NCBI GenBank assembly: GCA_964449115.1
Contig: CAYUXW010000004.1
Location: 1-64,000 of the forward strand
DNA length: 64,000 nt
Reading direction: 5' to 3'
Origin: UBA1783 sp964449115
GTDB lineage: Bacteria; Bacillota_I; Bacilli_A; Erysipelotrichales; Erysipelotrichaceae
Part shown: piece after piece, positions 15,745 through 23,658 of the stretch
How positions within the stretch are numbered: the stretch's first letter is position 1
Layout of the letters: each line of letters begins with the position of its first letter
Notes under the pieces: generated by a model
Seen by the model: only the letters and a program-made list of their open reading frames with translations
Told to the model about the DNA's origin: nothing
Database searches by the model: none
Program-made: the position numbers and the translations under genes

Positions 15745-16632
15745 ATGGATTTTAACAAATTACAATCATTTTTGGTCTTGGCGGAAGTTAAAAATTTTAC
15801 CAAAGCCGCTGATCAGCTTTATCTATCTCAACCTGCTTTAACCAAGCAGATTCAAACTTTAGAAAATGAGCTTGGAGTAACTCTGTTCAACAGAGTAGGA
15901 AAGTCAACCTTTCTTACTGTTGAAGGAGAAATGCTGGTCAACTATGCCAAACAGACCATCGCAGCCTATAACAATGCCCTGGAACATATTCGTCAAATCC
16001 AAAATCTGGAGGAAGGAACCTTAAACTTTGGTGCCACAAACTTTATCGGCGTTTATCTGATGCCCGAAATCATTTCTAGATTCAAAAAGAAATATCCAAA
16101 GATAACCATTAATATGACCATCAATTCATCAACAAATATTTTAAAAAAGCTACATTTAAACCAGCTTGAATTTGCTTTTATTTCTGACTATATCACTCAA
16201 GATACTGATAGATATGAAATCAACAAATATAAACATGATGAGCTTCAACTGATTGTTGGCAAAACCCATCGCCTTTTCGGTAAAACCAGTTGCAGCATTA
16301 AAGATTTGAAAGATGAGATTTATATTACAAAAGCTCCTGATTCATCACAATATAAATTCATTGATTCCCTGTTAAAAAGTGAAAATTTTGTTTTTGAAAA
16401 TAAATTATTTATCGGACAGCAGGAAGCCATTAAAGAATCTGTTATTCATAACTTGGGAATTTCTTTTATCTCCACAAAGGCTATTCAAAGAGAAGTGCTG
16501 CACGGTGATCTTTGGCCCCTTAGGATTGATGAAATCAATTTAGAAAGAGAAATTCAATGTGTTAAGCTTAAAGATATTTCCCTTTCTCCAGCTGCAAAAG
16601 AATTTATGAAAATGGTAAAAGAACAGCAATAG
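15745..16632 (+). CDS. LysR-family transcriptional regulator
   Basis: A 295-residue regulator. The winged helix-turn-helix occupies residues 1-60 (MDFNKLQSFLVLAEVKNFTKAADQLY, followed by SQPALTKQIQTLENELGVTLF), and the rest is the periplasmic-binding-protein-like effector domain starting near LNFGATNFIGVYLMPEI. Ligands of this family are small acids. It is divergently oriented to the anion transporter and shares its spacer, so it most likely controls that gene and perhaps the ApgM-like and pdxA genes beyond. The effector is unknown. Confidence 0.9.
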   Translation: MDFNKLQSFLVLAEVKNFTKAADQLYLSQPALTKQIQTLENELGVTLFNRVGKSTFLTVEGEMLVNYAKQTIAAYNNALEHIRQIQNLEEGTLNFGATNFIGVYLMPEIISRFKKKYPKITINMTINSSTNILKKLHLNQLEFAFISDYITQDTDRYEINKYKHDELQLIVGKTHRLFGKTSCSIKDLKDEIYITKAPDSSQYKFIDSLLKSENFVFENKLFIGQQEAIKESVIHNLGISFISTKAIQREVLHGDLWPLRIDEINLEREIQCVKLKDISLSPAAKEFMKMVKEQQ

Positions 16633-16640
16633 CATAGTAA

Positions 16641-16688
16641 AAAACCCTTTGTAAACTGTCGCATAGTTTATAAAGGGTTTCTTTTTTA
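16641..16688. terminator. Bidirectional terminator between lysR and the serine hydrolase
   Basis: AAACCCTTTGTAAACT pairs with AGTTTATAAAGGGTTT around a 7-nt loop (one unpaired position), with A-runs on one side and a T-run on the other. It can end both convergent genes. Confidence 0.85.
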
Positions 16689-16702
16689 TGATGTGTAGTT
16701 AT

Positions 16703-17734
16703 CTACATTTTTTCTAAGATTGAATTATGAAATTCTCTTCTGATAGTAATCATCTTTTCATCTCTAGTTGGATAGGCAGCATTAGTTAAAAAGACAATCG
16801 CTATTTCTCTAACATAGTCAATATACACTGAAGTGCCAGTAAAACCGGTATGATATAAACAGCAATCACTATAATGCAAGCCCATTGATTCATCTTCTTG
16901 GGCGAAAATCCAGCCAATAGTTCTAGAAAGATTTAAATCTTGAGTATATGGTCTTTTTAAAAGCTCTATCGTTTCTTCTTTTAGAATTTGTTTATCTTTA
17001 TATTTTCCATTATTTAAAAACATCTGTGCTACTTTACTGACCGATTTCAAATTACCAAATAGACCAGCATTACCAGCTTTGCCACCGATAATATTAGCCT
17101 TACCATCATGGACAATTCCTCTTATTTCCCCTCTTTCTTCAGTAATTTCTGATGGAACACAATCTTTTTGTTTGCCTTTTTCCTTAGCGTTGTACATTAA
17201 GCCATCTAATTCTAAAGGTTTAAAAATTACTTCTTGAGCATACTGCTCAACATCAACTTTAAAATGGTCTATTATTTTCCCTAAAGTAATATAGCCAAAA
17301 CAAGAATACTCAACAAAGCTGCCAGTTGGATTATTCTGTTTTAAAGAAATCATAAATTGCCACAACTCATCTTTGTTTTTACATTTACGATAATCCTTGT
17401 TATCAGCTGTGATTCCTGAAGTATGAGTTAATAAGTGCATTATTGTAACATCTTTAAAAGGAAATTCTTCAAAGATATCGCTAACTTTAGCTTCAAAAGT
17501 TATTACACCTTCCTCAATCAGCTTTAAAATTAAAACTGTTGTCGCAATCGGCTTGGTTACTGAAGCTAAATCATAAAGCGAGTTTTCATCAATTGAATCT
17601 TTTTCAAAAGTTTTATTTCCTAGGTAATATTCATCAATAGAATCCTTGGTAACAAAACTGATAGCTGCTCCAGCTAATACCTTTTTATCAACATATTTTT
17701 TTACAACTTCAACACCATATTCAATATATTTCAT
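16703..17734 (-). CDS. Serine hydrolase, beta-lactamase/D-Ala-D-Ala peptidase-like (class C fold)
   Basis: A 343-residue member of the S12 family. Ser58-Val-Thr-Lys61 is the SxxK catalytic tetrad, YSCF near residue 143 stands where YxN is normal, and HTGFTG near residue 290 replaces the KTG box. No signal peptide is visible, so it is probably cytoplasmic and acts as an esterase or peptidase rather than on peptidoglycan. Its start overlaps the end of the PfkB kinase gene as ATGA, so the two are co-translated. The substrate cannot be predicted. Confidence 0.85.
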   Translation of the reverse strand: MKYIEYGVEVVKKYVDKKVLAGAAISFVTKDSIDEYYLGNKTFEKDSIDENSLYDLASVTKPIATTVLILKLIEEGVITFEAKVSDIFEEFPFKDVTIMHLLTHTSGITADNKDYRKCKNKDELWQFMISLKQNNPTGSFVEYSCFGYITLGKIIDHFKVDVEQYAQEVIFKPLELDGLMYNAKEKGKQKDCVPSEITEERGEIRGIVHDGKANIIGGKAGNAGLFGNLKSVSKVAQMFLNNGKYKDKQILKEETIELLKRPYTQDLNLSRTIGWIFAQEDESMGLHYSDCCLYHTGFTGTSVYIDYVREIAIVFLTNAAYPTRDEKMITIRREFHNSILEKM

Positions 17735-18648
17735 GCTTTAAGCCTTTCTATTTCTATCATATTTTTCATCTCTTCCAACTGTTTAAGGAAATTATCTTTA
17801 TCATAATCGGTAATCATCAATGACGAAAGGGCACTGGAATACCTAACAATCTCCTCAACTTCTTTTCTGTTATTTAAACAATAGCTTATTGCCCCAACCA
17901 TCGCATCCCCAGCACCAACAGTTGATCTGATTTCTAATTCTAAAGGTTTAACCTGGTAGATTTCATCCTTATATTTATATAGCGCTCCATCTTTACCTAA
18001 AGATAGAGCCACCAGTTCATTGCCTAATTTTTTAAGTTCAGTAACTACAGACTGCAAAGAGCAATCAAAATCTAAACCGGTTAAGTAAATAAATTCTTCT
18101 ATATTTGGTTTTATTACATCACAACACTTATAAGCTGACATCAAAGCTTTTTTAGAACTATCTAAAATAACCTTACAGCCATTTTCCTTCGCTTTTAAAC
18201 AGAGTTTCAGATAGCTGTCCTCACTGAGCCCCTGTGGCAGAGAACCACTGATAACAATGATATTGTCCTTAAACAGATATTTGTCTATTTTACTCATCAG
18301 GTTATCAAAATCTGTTTCTTTTACCTCATTGTTATCGTTTATTTCAATTAAACTTCCATCCTGTTGGTTGATTTTGATGTTTGTTCTGGTTGAGCCTTTA
18401 ACAACCACAAAATCACTGGTAATATATTTATCATTTAATTCTTTTGCAAATAAAGATACATCATTAGAAAAAAGAAAACCTGTTGCAACGGATTTCTCTT
18501 TTAAAAGCGATAATGCTTTATTAACATTTATCCCTTTTCCACCACAACAAATTTCCTTTTTAGCCATAACATTTGTCCTATCTTTTTTAAGATCAGCCAC
18601 ATAGATATGATAATCTATCGCTGGATTTAATGTTACGGTAACAATCAT
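17731..18648 (-). CDS. 1-phosphofructokinase/tagatose-6-phosphate kinase family sugar kinase (PfkB)
   Basis: A 305-residue ribokinase-superfamily kinase of the FruK/LacC branch. The N-terminal MIVTVTLNPAIDYHIYV and the GGKGINVNKAL segment bind the sugar phosphate; TVGAGDAMVGAI near residue 240 is the second PfkB signature with the catalytic aspartate and anion hole. It would phosphorylate a hexose phosphate at C1 or C6. No PTS permease for fructose lies nearby, only the EIIA-type protein 4 bp upstream, so the exact substrate is uncertain. Confidence 0.85.
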   Translation of the reverse strand: MIVTVTLNPAIDYHIYVADLKKDRTNVMAKKEICCGGKGINVNKALSLLKEKSVATGFLFSNDVSLFAKELNDKYITSDFVVVKGSTRTNIKINQQDGSLIEINDNNEVKETDFDNLMSKIDKYLFKDNIIVISGSLPQGLSEDSYLKLCLKAKENGCKVILDSSKKALMSAYKCCDVIKPNIEEFIYLTGLDFDCSLQSVVTELKKLGNELVALSLGKDGALYKYKDEIYQVKPLELEIRSTVGAGDAMVGAISYCLNNRKEVEEIVRYSSALSSLMITDYDKDNFLKQLEEMKNMIEIERLKA

Positions 18649-18652
18649 TTAA

Positions 18653-19063
18653 TTATTGCAATTCTGCCATTAATTTATTTAGACTGACAATTCCAGTTCT
18701 GCCAACTTCCATTAATCCATCAATATCGATTTCATCAATATCTTCAGCACTTAATCTTCTTCCTAAAAGCTCCAGCAGCATAGTCAAGTTCATCCCAGTA
18801 ATAACCTGCATTCTATCATTTAAAACAAACATGCTTCTATTAGAAGGAGTTCCACCTAACATATCAACCATCGCGATAACTCCACTGCCGTCATCTATTT
18901 CAGCAACCGCTTCTTTAATTCTTACATCGAATTCTTCAGGATTATCTTCTGGTTTTAAAGTTAAAGCTTTGATATTTGGAACATCGTCACCAAAAAATAA
19001 TTTACTGGCATCAAGCATGCCTTCCGCCATCTTTCCATGGCTCATCAATAAAATACCAATCAT
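18653..19063 (-). CDS. PTS EIIA component, mannose/sorbose family (stand-alone)
   Basis: A 136-residue EIIA-Man domain. The segment GILLMSHGKMAEGM holds His9, the residue phosphorylated by HPr, and DMLGGTPSNRSMF is the second conserved site near the active histidine. In complete systems it passes phosphate to a IIB of the same family, but no IIB, IIC or IID lies in this window. It may serve a permease elsewhere or act as a regulatory phosphocarrier. It is the first gene of an operon with the PfkB kinase and serine hydrolase. Confidence 0.9.
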   Translation of the reverse strand: MIGILLMSHGKMAEGMLDASKLFFGDDVPNIKALTLKPEDNPEEFDVRIKEAVAEIDDGSGVIAMVDMLGGTPSNRSMFVLNDRMQVITGMNLTMLLELLGRRLSAEDIDEIDIDGLMEVGRTGIVSLNKLMAELQ

Positions 19064-19092
19064 TTTTATGCACCTCTTTTACTATTACTTAA

Positions 19093-19122
19093 ATTATACC
19101 AAAGCCTGTATTATAAAGGCAA
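19093..19122 (-). promoter_or_regulatory. Promoter of the EIIA-PfkB-hydrolase operon
   Basis: TTGCCT (19117-19122) and TATAAT (19093-19098) with an 18-bp spacer on the minus strand, about 30 bp before the EIIA start codon, whose ribosome site is AGAGGTG. Confidence 0.65.
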
Positions 19123-19127
19123 ACTAA

Positions 19128-19153
19128 AAAAGAGCTGTCCTCAGACAACTCTT
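19128..19153 (-). terminator. Terminator of the str operon (after tuf)
   Basis: On the minus strand AAAGAGTTGTC pairs with GACAGCTCTTT (one mismatch) around a short loop and is followed by a T-run, 22 bp after the tuf stop. Confidence 0.85.
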
Positions 19154-19174
19154 TAATTAATTATTGTACTTAAA

Positions 19175-20362
19175 TTAAGCAATAATTTCTGTAACGTTTC
19201 CAGCACCTACTGTTCTTCCACCTTCACGGATTGAGAACTTAGTACCTTTTTCAATAGCAATTGGATAAATTAATTCAACTGTCATTTCAACGTTATCACC
19301 AGGCATACACATGTCTACGCCTTCTGGTAAATTGATAACTCCAGTTACGTCAGTAGTTCTGAAGTAGAACTGAGGACGATAGTTACTTACAAATGGAGTA
19401 TGACGTCCACCTTCTTCTTTAGATAATACGTAAACTTGAGCTTTAAACTTTTTAAAAGGTTTAACTGAACCAGGTTTAGCTAAAACTTGTCCACGTTCGA
19501 TGTCATCTCTTGCGATACCTCTTAATAAAGCACCGATATTGTCACCAGCTGTAGTGAAGTCCAAGATTTTTCTGAACATTTCTAATCCTGTAACAACAGT
19601 TTTTTGAGTTTCTCTGATACCAACGATTTCAACTGGGTCGTTAACTTTTAATACACCACGTTCAACACGTCCTGTAGCAACAGTACCACGACCTGTGATA
19701 GTCATTGTATCTTCAATAGCCATTAAGAATGGTTTGTCATCTTCTCTAGCTGGAGCTGGAATGTAACTGTCACATGCATCCATCAATTCCATGATTTTGC
19801 TCTTATAGTATTCGTCGCCTTCCATAGCTTTTAATGCTGAACCACGAATTACTGGAGCATTGTCGCCATCGAAACCGTATTTGTCTAATAGTTCTCTAAC
19901 TGTCATTTCAGCTAAGTCAACGAATTCTTCTTCGCCTTCCATCATGTCACATTTATTTAAGAATACTACCATTGCAGGAACACCTACCTGTTTAGCTAAT
20001 AAAACGTGTTCATTAGTCTGAGGCATTGGTCCATCTGTAGCAGCTACTACTAGAATTGCGCCGTCCATTTGAGCAGCACCAGTAATCATGTTCTTAATAT
20101 AGTCAGCATGCCCTGGGCAGTCTACGTGTGCATAGTGACGATTAGCTGTCTGGTATTCAACGTGAGAAGTGTTGATAGTGATACCTCTAGCTTTTTCTTC
20201 TGGAGCACCGTCGATTTGGCTATAATCTTTTGCTTCAGCCAAACCTGCATCTGCTAATGTTTTAGTGATTGCAGAAGTTAAAGTAGTTTTGCCATGGTCG
20301 ATATGACCAATTGTACCGATATTAACGTGTTCTTTACTTCTATCAAATTTTTGTTTTGCCAT
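19175..20362 (-). CDS. tuf: Elongation factor Tu
   Basis: Brings aminoacyl-tRNA to the ribosome as a GTP complex. The 395-residue chain has G1 GHIDHGKT (19-26), G3 DCPGHADYI, G4 NKCD and the two C-terminal beta-barrel domains ending GRTVGAGNVTEIIA. It is the last gene of the str operon and is also preceded by its own promoter in the 85-bp space after fusA, which would allow the high EF-Tu level cells need. The ribosome site is AGGAGGAAAATT. Confidence 0.98.
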   Translation of the reverse strand: MAKQKFDRSKEHVNIGTIGHIDHGKTTLTSAITKTLADAGLAEAKDYSQIDGAPEEKARGITINTSHVEYQTANRHYAHVDCPGHADYIKNMITGAAQMDGAILVVAATDGPMPQTNEHVLLAKQVGVPAMVVFLNKCDMMEGEEEFVDLAEMTVRELLDKYGFDGDNAPVIRGSALKAMEGDEYYKSKIMELMDACDSYIPAPAREDDKPFLMAIEDTMTITGRGTVATGRVERGVLKVNDPVEIVGIRETQKTVVTGLEMFRKILDFTTAGDNIGALLRGIARDDIERGQVLAKPGSVKPFKKFKAQVYVLSKEEGGRHTPFVSNYRPQFYFRTTDVTGVINLPEGVDMCMPGDNVEMTVELIYPIAIEKGTKFSIREGGRTVGAGNVTEIIA

Positions 20363-20409
20363 TTGTTAATTTTCCTCCTATATTTCTTGGTTTTTTTCCT
20401 TCAAAAATC

Positions 20410-20438
20410 ATTTTAAAACAAATTACAATTTAATGCAA
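20410..20438 (-). promoter_or_regulatory. Internal promoter of tuf
   Basis: TTGCAT (20433-20438) and TAAAAT (20410-20415) with a 17-bp spacer on the minus strand, in the fusA-tuf gap and 47 bp before tuf. A separate tuf promoter is common in bacteria. Confidence 0.6.
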
Positions 20439-20447
20439 TAATAACAA

Positions 20448-22514
20448 CTAGTTATTACGCTTAATAATCTCTTGGGTAATTGAGAATGGAACTTCCGCAT
20501 AATGATCCATCTGCATTACATAGTTTCCTCTTCCCTGAGTGAAACTTCTAAGTGTTGTTGCATAACCAAACATTTCTGATAATGGAACCATCGCTTTAAT
20601 GGCAATGGCATTATTTCTTTCACTTTGATCAATAATCTGACCTCTTCTGGAAGTAATATCTCCTATTACATTTCCTAAGTATTCGCTTGGTGCAACAACT
20701 TCAACATTCATAATTGGCTCTAAGATAACTGCGCCACATTTTTTAGCTGCTTCTTTAAGCGCTAAACCAGCTGCTATCTTATAAGCATTTTCACTACTGT
20801 CTACCTCATGGTAGGAACCATCATATAGCGTAGCTTTAATATCAATTACTGGATATCCAGCCTGAAGTCCGCCGCTTAGTGCCGCTTTTAGGCCTTCTTC
20901 AGTAGGTTTGATATATTCTTTTGGTACGCTGCCACCTATAGTAGCATCAATGAATTCAAATCCTTTACCTTCATTAGGTTCAAATCTGATCCAGACATCA
21001 CCATATTGACCACGACCTCCAGATTGTCTGACAAACTTACCTTGACATTCACCCATCTTGGTAATTGTTTCACGATAGGCAACTTGCGGTTTGCCAACAT
21101 TGCACTGAACGTTGAATTCTTTTTTCATTCTATCAACAATGATATCCAAGTGTAATTCACCCATTCCGGCAATGATTATCTGTCCTGTTTCAGTATCGGT
21201 ATAAGTTTTAAATGTTGGATCTTCCTCAGCTAACTTCGCTAAAGCAAGTCCCATCTTATCCTGATCTGCTCTTGTCTTTGGTTCGACAGACATATTTATA
21301 ACTGGTTCAGGGAAATCCATTGATTCCAAAATTACATAATGTCCATCAGAACATAGTGTATCTCCAGTTGTTGTATATTTGAAGCCAATTGCGGCAGCAA
21401 TATCACCCGCATAAACTTCATCTACATCCTGCCTGTGATTAGCATGCATCTGCATTATTCTTCCAAGTCTTTCCTTTTGACCTTTAGTGGCATTGTAGAC
21501 ATATGAGCCTTTGGTAGCTTTACCAGAATAAACTCTAAAATATGTTAACTTTCCAACAAATGGGTCAGTTGTAATTTTGAAAGCTAAGGCTGCAAATTTG
21601 CCATCATTATCAGCAGCAACTTCTATTTCATCACCATTTTTATTAATACCTTTAACCGGTTTAACATCCAGTGGTGAAGGTAAGTATTCTACTAATGCAT
21701 CAAGCATTTGCACAACACCCTTGTTTTTGTAGGCAGCTCCTGACATTACTGGGAAGAATTCACCAGAGACCGTTGCTTTTCTAATCGCATTTTTTATCTC
21801 TTCAATAGTAACTTCTTCTCCTACAAGAACTTTCATCATAAATTCTTCATCGTAATCAGAAATCATTTCGATTAATCTTTGACGATGAATTTCAACATCA
21901 TCAACCATATCAGCTGGAATCTCAATCTCCTCATCATGTTTTTGTAAATCTGCTGAGAATTGATAAGCTTTTCTTTCAATGATGTCAATAACTCCACTGT
22001 AATTATCTTCTACACCAATAGGCAATTGGATTGGATAAGCTTTGGCTCCTAAACGTTCTCTTATGCTGTTACATGACATATAGAAGTCCGCGCCTGTAGC
22101 ATCCATCTTGTTTACAAAGACAACTCTAGGAACACCGTATGTTGTAGCCTGTCTCCAAACTGTTTCAGTTTGCGGTTCAACACCTGCTTTAGCATCCAGT
22201 ACTGTAACAGCACCGTCTAAAACTCTTAGTGACCTTTCAACTTCAACTGTAAAGTCTACGTGTCCTGGAGTGTCAATAACATTAATGCGATGACCCTTCC
22301 AAGCTGCTGTAGTAGCCGCAGAAGTAATTGTAATACCTCTTTTTTGTTCCTGTTCCATCCAGTCCATGACAGCTGTGCCATCATGAGTCTCACCTAGTTT
22401 GTGAGTTTTACCGGTGTAGTACAGAATACGTTCTGTAGTTGTAGTTTTTCCAGCGTCAATGTGCGCCATAATGCCTATATTACGTGTATGTTGTAAATCA
22501 TATTCACGAGGCAT
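20448..22514 (-). CDS. fusA: Elongation factor G
   Basis: GTPase that drives translocation and, with RRF, recycling of ribosomes. The 688 residues show G1 AHIDAGKTTTTERI, G3 DTPGHVDFT, G4 NKMD and the C-terminal domains IV and V with QSGGRGQYGDV and QGRGNYVMQMDHYAEVP. Length is standard. It lies 15 bp after rpsG in the str operon. Confidence 0.98.
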   Translation of the reverse strand: MPREYDLQHTRNIGIMAHIDAGKTTTTERILYYTGKTHKLGETHDGTAVMDWMEQEQKRGITITSAATTAAWKGHRINVIDTPGHVDFTVEVERSLRVLDGAVTVLDAKAGVEPQTETVWRQATTYGVPRVVFVNKMDATGADFYMSCNSIRERLGAKAYPIQLPIGVEDNYSGVIDIIERKAYQFSADLQKHDEEIEIPADMVDDVEIHRQRLIEMISDYDEEFMMKVLVGEEVTIEEIKNAIRKATVSGEFFPVMSGAAYKNKGVVQMLDALVEYLPSPLDVKPVKGINKNGDEIEVAADNDGKFAALAFKITTDPFVGKLTYFRVYSGKATKGSYVYNATKGQKERLGRIMQMHANHRQDVDEVYAGDIAAAIGFKYTTTGDTLCSDGHYVILESMDFPEPVINMSVEPKTRADQDKMGLALAKLAEEDPTFKTYTDTETGQIIIAGMGELHLDIIVDRMKKEFNVQCNVGKPQVAYRETITKMGECQGKFVRQSGGRGQYGDVWIRFEPNEGKGFEFIDATIGGSVPKEYIKPTEEGLKAALSGGLQAGYPVIDIKATLYDGSYHEVDSSENAYKIAAGLALKEAAKKCGAVILEPIMNVEVVAPSEYLGNVIGDITSRRGQIIDQSERNNAIAIKAMVPLSEMFGYATTLRSFTQGRGNYVMQMDHYAEVPFSITQEIIKRNN

Positions 22515-22529
22515 AATTCACCTTTAACC

Positions 22530-23000
22530 TTACCAGCGGAAGTGAGCGAAAGCTTTGTTCGCTTCTGCCATTCTGTGGGTGTCTTCACGTTTTTTAACAG
22601 AACCACCAAGTCCGTTTGAAGCATCGATAATCTCGTTAGCTAAACGTAACTCCATCGTTTTTTCATGACGTAGGCGTGCGTAGTTTACTAACCATCTTAG
22701 ACCTAAAGTCAATCTTCTTTCTGCAGAAGGTTCAACTGGTACCTGATAGTTGGCACCACCAACTCTTCTTTGTTTTAATTCAAGAGCTGGCATAATTTTT
22801 TCTAATGCTGTTTCGAATACTTCCATTGCTGGTTTTCCTGTTTTTTCTTCAACAATTTCAAATGCTTTATATAAAATTGATTGAGCTGTTCCTCTTTTAC
22901 CATCGACCATAATACGGTTGATTAAACGAGTAACTAGTTTTGAATTGTAAATTGGATCTGCTAATACATCTCTTTTAGCAACATGTCCTTTTCTAGGCAT
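22530..23000 (-). CDS. rpsG: 30S ribosomal protein S7
   Basis: Primary binding protein of the 16S head and E-site neighbour; in Escherichia coli it represses the str operon. The 156 residues start MPRKGHVAKRDVLADPIY and hold VGGANYQVPVEPSAERR and the ending EANKAFAHFRW. An AAAGGAGAGAAAG ribosome site precedes it. Confidence 0.97.
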   Translation of the reverse strand: MPRKGHVAKRDVLADPIYNSKLVTRLINRIMVDGKRGTAQSILYKAFEIVEEKTGKPAMEVFETALEKIMPALELKQRRVGGANYQVPVEPSAERRLTLGLRWLVNYARLRHEKTMELRLANEIIDASNGLGGSVKKREDTHRMAEANKAFAHFRW

Positions 23001-23023
23001 TTTCTTTCTCTCCTTTCATCAAC

Positions 23024-23437
23024 CTATGCTTTTGGTTTTTTAGTACCGTATAATGAACGGCCTTGTTTTCTGTTAGTAACTCCTGCGCAGTCCATAGTAC
23101 CGCGAACGATATGATATCTAACACCTGGCAAGTCTTTAATACGACCTCCACGGATAAGAACAATACTGTGCTCCTGTAAATTGTGTCCGATTCCTGGAAT
23201 ATAAGCTGTTACTTCCATTCCATTACTCAAGCGTACACGTGCATACTTTCTTAAAGCTGAGTTTGGCTTCTTTGGAGTCATTGTTCCAACACGAGTACAC
23301 ACTCCACGTTTATGAGGAGAGCTGATCTGTGTAGCACGACGCTTTAATGAGTTATATCCTCTATTTAAAGCTGGTGAAGCTGATTTTCCTTGCTTAGTTT
23401 GACGCCCTTTACGAACTAATTGATTAATTGTAGGCAT
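23024..23437 (-). CDS. rpsL: 30S ribosomal protein S12
   Basis: Decoding-centre protein. The 137 residues start MPTINQLVRKGRQ and contain TPKKPNSALRK and RIKDLPGVRYHI; the lysines whose change gives streptomycin resistance are unmutated. The reading frame continues 33 codons upstream, but that extension would begin at 23536, between the -10 box and the predicted transcript start, so it is not in the mRNA. The ATG at 23435-23437 has GAAAGGAGT before it. First gene of the str operon. Confidence 0.97.
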   Translation of the reverse strand: MPTINQLVRKGRQTKQGKSASPALNRGYNSLKRRATQISSPHKRGVCTRVGTMTPKKPNSALRKYARVRLSNGMEVTAYIPGIGHNLQEHSIVLIRGGRIKDLPGVRYHIVRGTMDCAGVTNRKQGRSLYGTKKPKA

Positions 23438-23464
23438 TATTTCTACTCCTTTCCTATATTCTTT

Positions 23465-23490
23465 TATTGCACACATTACCGGGTGTGCCA
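23465..23490 (-). repeat. Hairpin element, copy 2, in the rpsL mRNA leader
   Basis: A 26-bp element whose ends are TGGCACA and TGTGCAATA on the minus strand; GCACAC pairs with GTGTGC. It ends about 20 nt before the rpsL ribosome site. A second copy with identical ends and a changed centre lies at 23631-23656, beyond the promoter. A further hairpin, ATGGGC-GAGA-GCCCAT with a GNRA loop, is at 23508-23523 in the same leader. Possible regulatory target of a str-operon protein; not established. Confidence 0.6.
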
Positions 23491-23507
23491 TATATCTTCG
23501 ATTTAAT

Positions 23508-23523
23508 ATGGGCTCTCGCCCAT
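23508..23523 (-). promoter_or_regulatory. GNRA-loop hairpin in the rpsL leader
   Basis: ATGGGC pairs perfectly with GCCCAT around a GAGA tetraloop, starting about 10 nt into the predicted rpsL transcript. A stable 5'-end hairpin may protect the mRNA or be part of a regulatory fold with the hairpin at 23465-23490. Confidence 0.6.
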
Positions 23524-23538
23524 TCAATCTGCTCATTA

Positions 23539-23567
23539 ATATTACTCTAAAGGAAACCCTATGTCAA
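23539..23567 (-). promoter_or_regulatory. Promoter of the str operon
   Basis: Consensus TTGACA (23562-23567), a 17-bp spacer and TAATAT (23539-23544) on the minus strand. The predicted start near 23532 gives a leader of roughly 95 nt that holds two hairpins. Confidence 0.85.
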
Positions 23568-23630
23568 CAAAAAAATCATAAAAAATTAAAGATTTTTAAA
23601 CTTTTTTATTGACAAAGGTTTCATCTGAAC

Positions 23631-23656
23631 TATTGCACACACTTCCAGTTGTGCCA
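23631..23656 (-). repeat. Hairpin element, copy 1, upstream of the rpsL promoter
   Basis: A 26-bp element directly after the amidohydrolase stop. It shares both ends with the copy in the rpsL leader (10 bp at one end and 7 at the other) and differs at five positions in the centre. GCACA pairs with TGTGC. There is no T-run, so it is not a standard terminator. Confidence 0.6.
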
Positions 23657-23658
23657 CT

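Noticed and set aside
23438..23536. 33-codon N-terminal extension of rpsL
   Set aside because: Its ATG lies between the -10 box and the predicted transcript start, and the stretch contains two RNA hairpins; the family N terminus begins at 23437.
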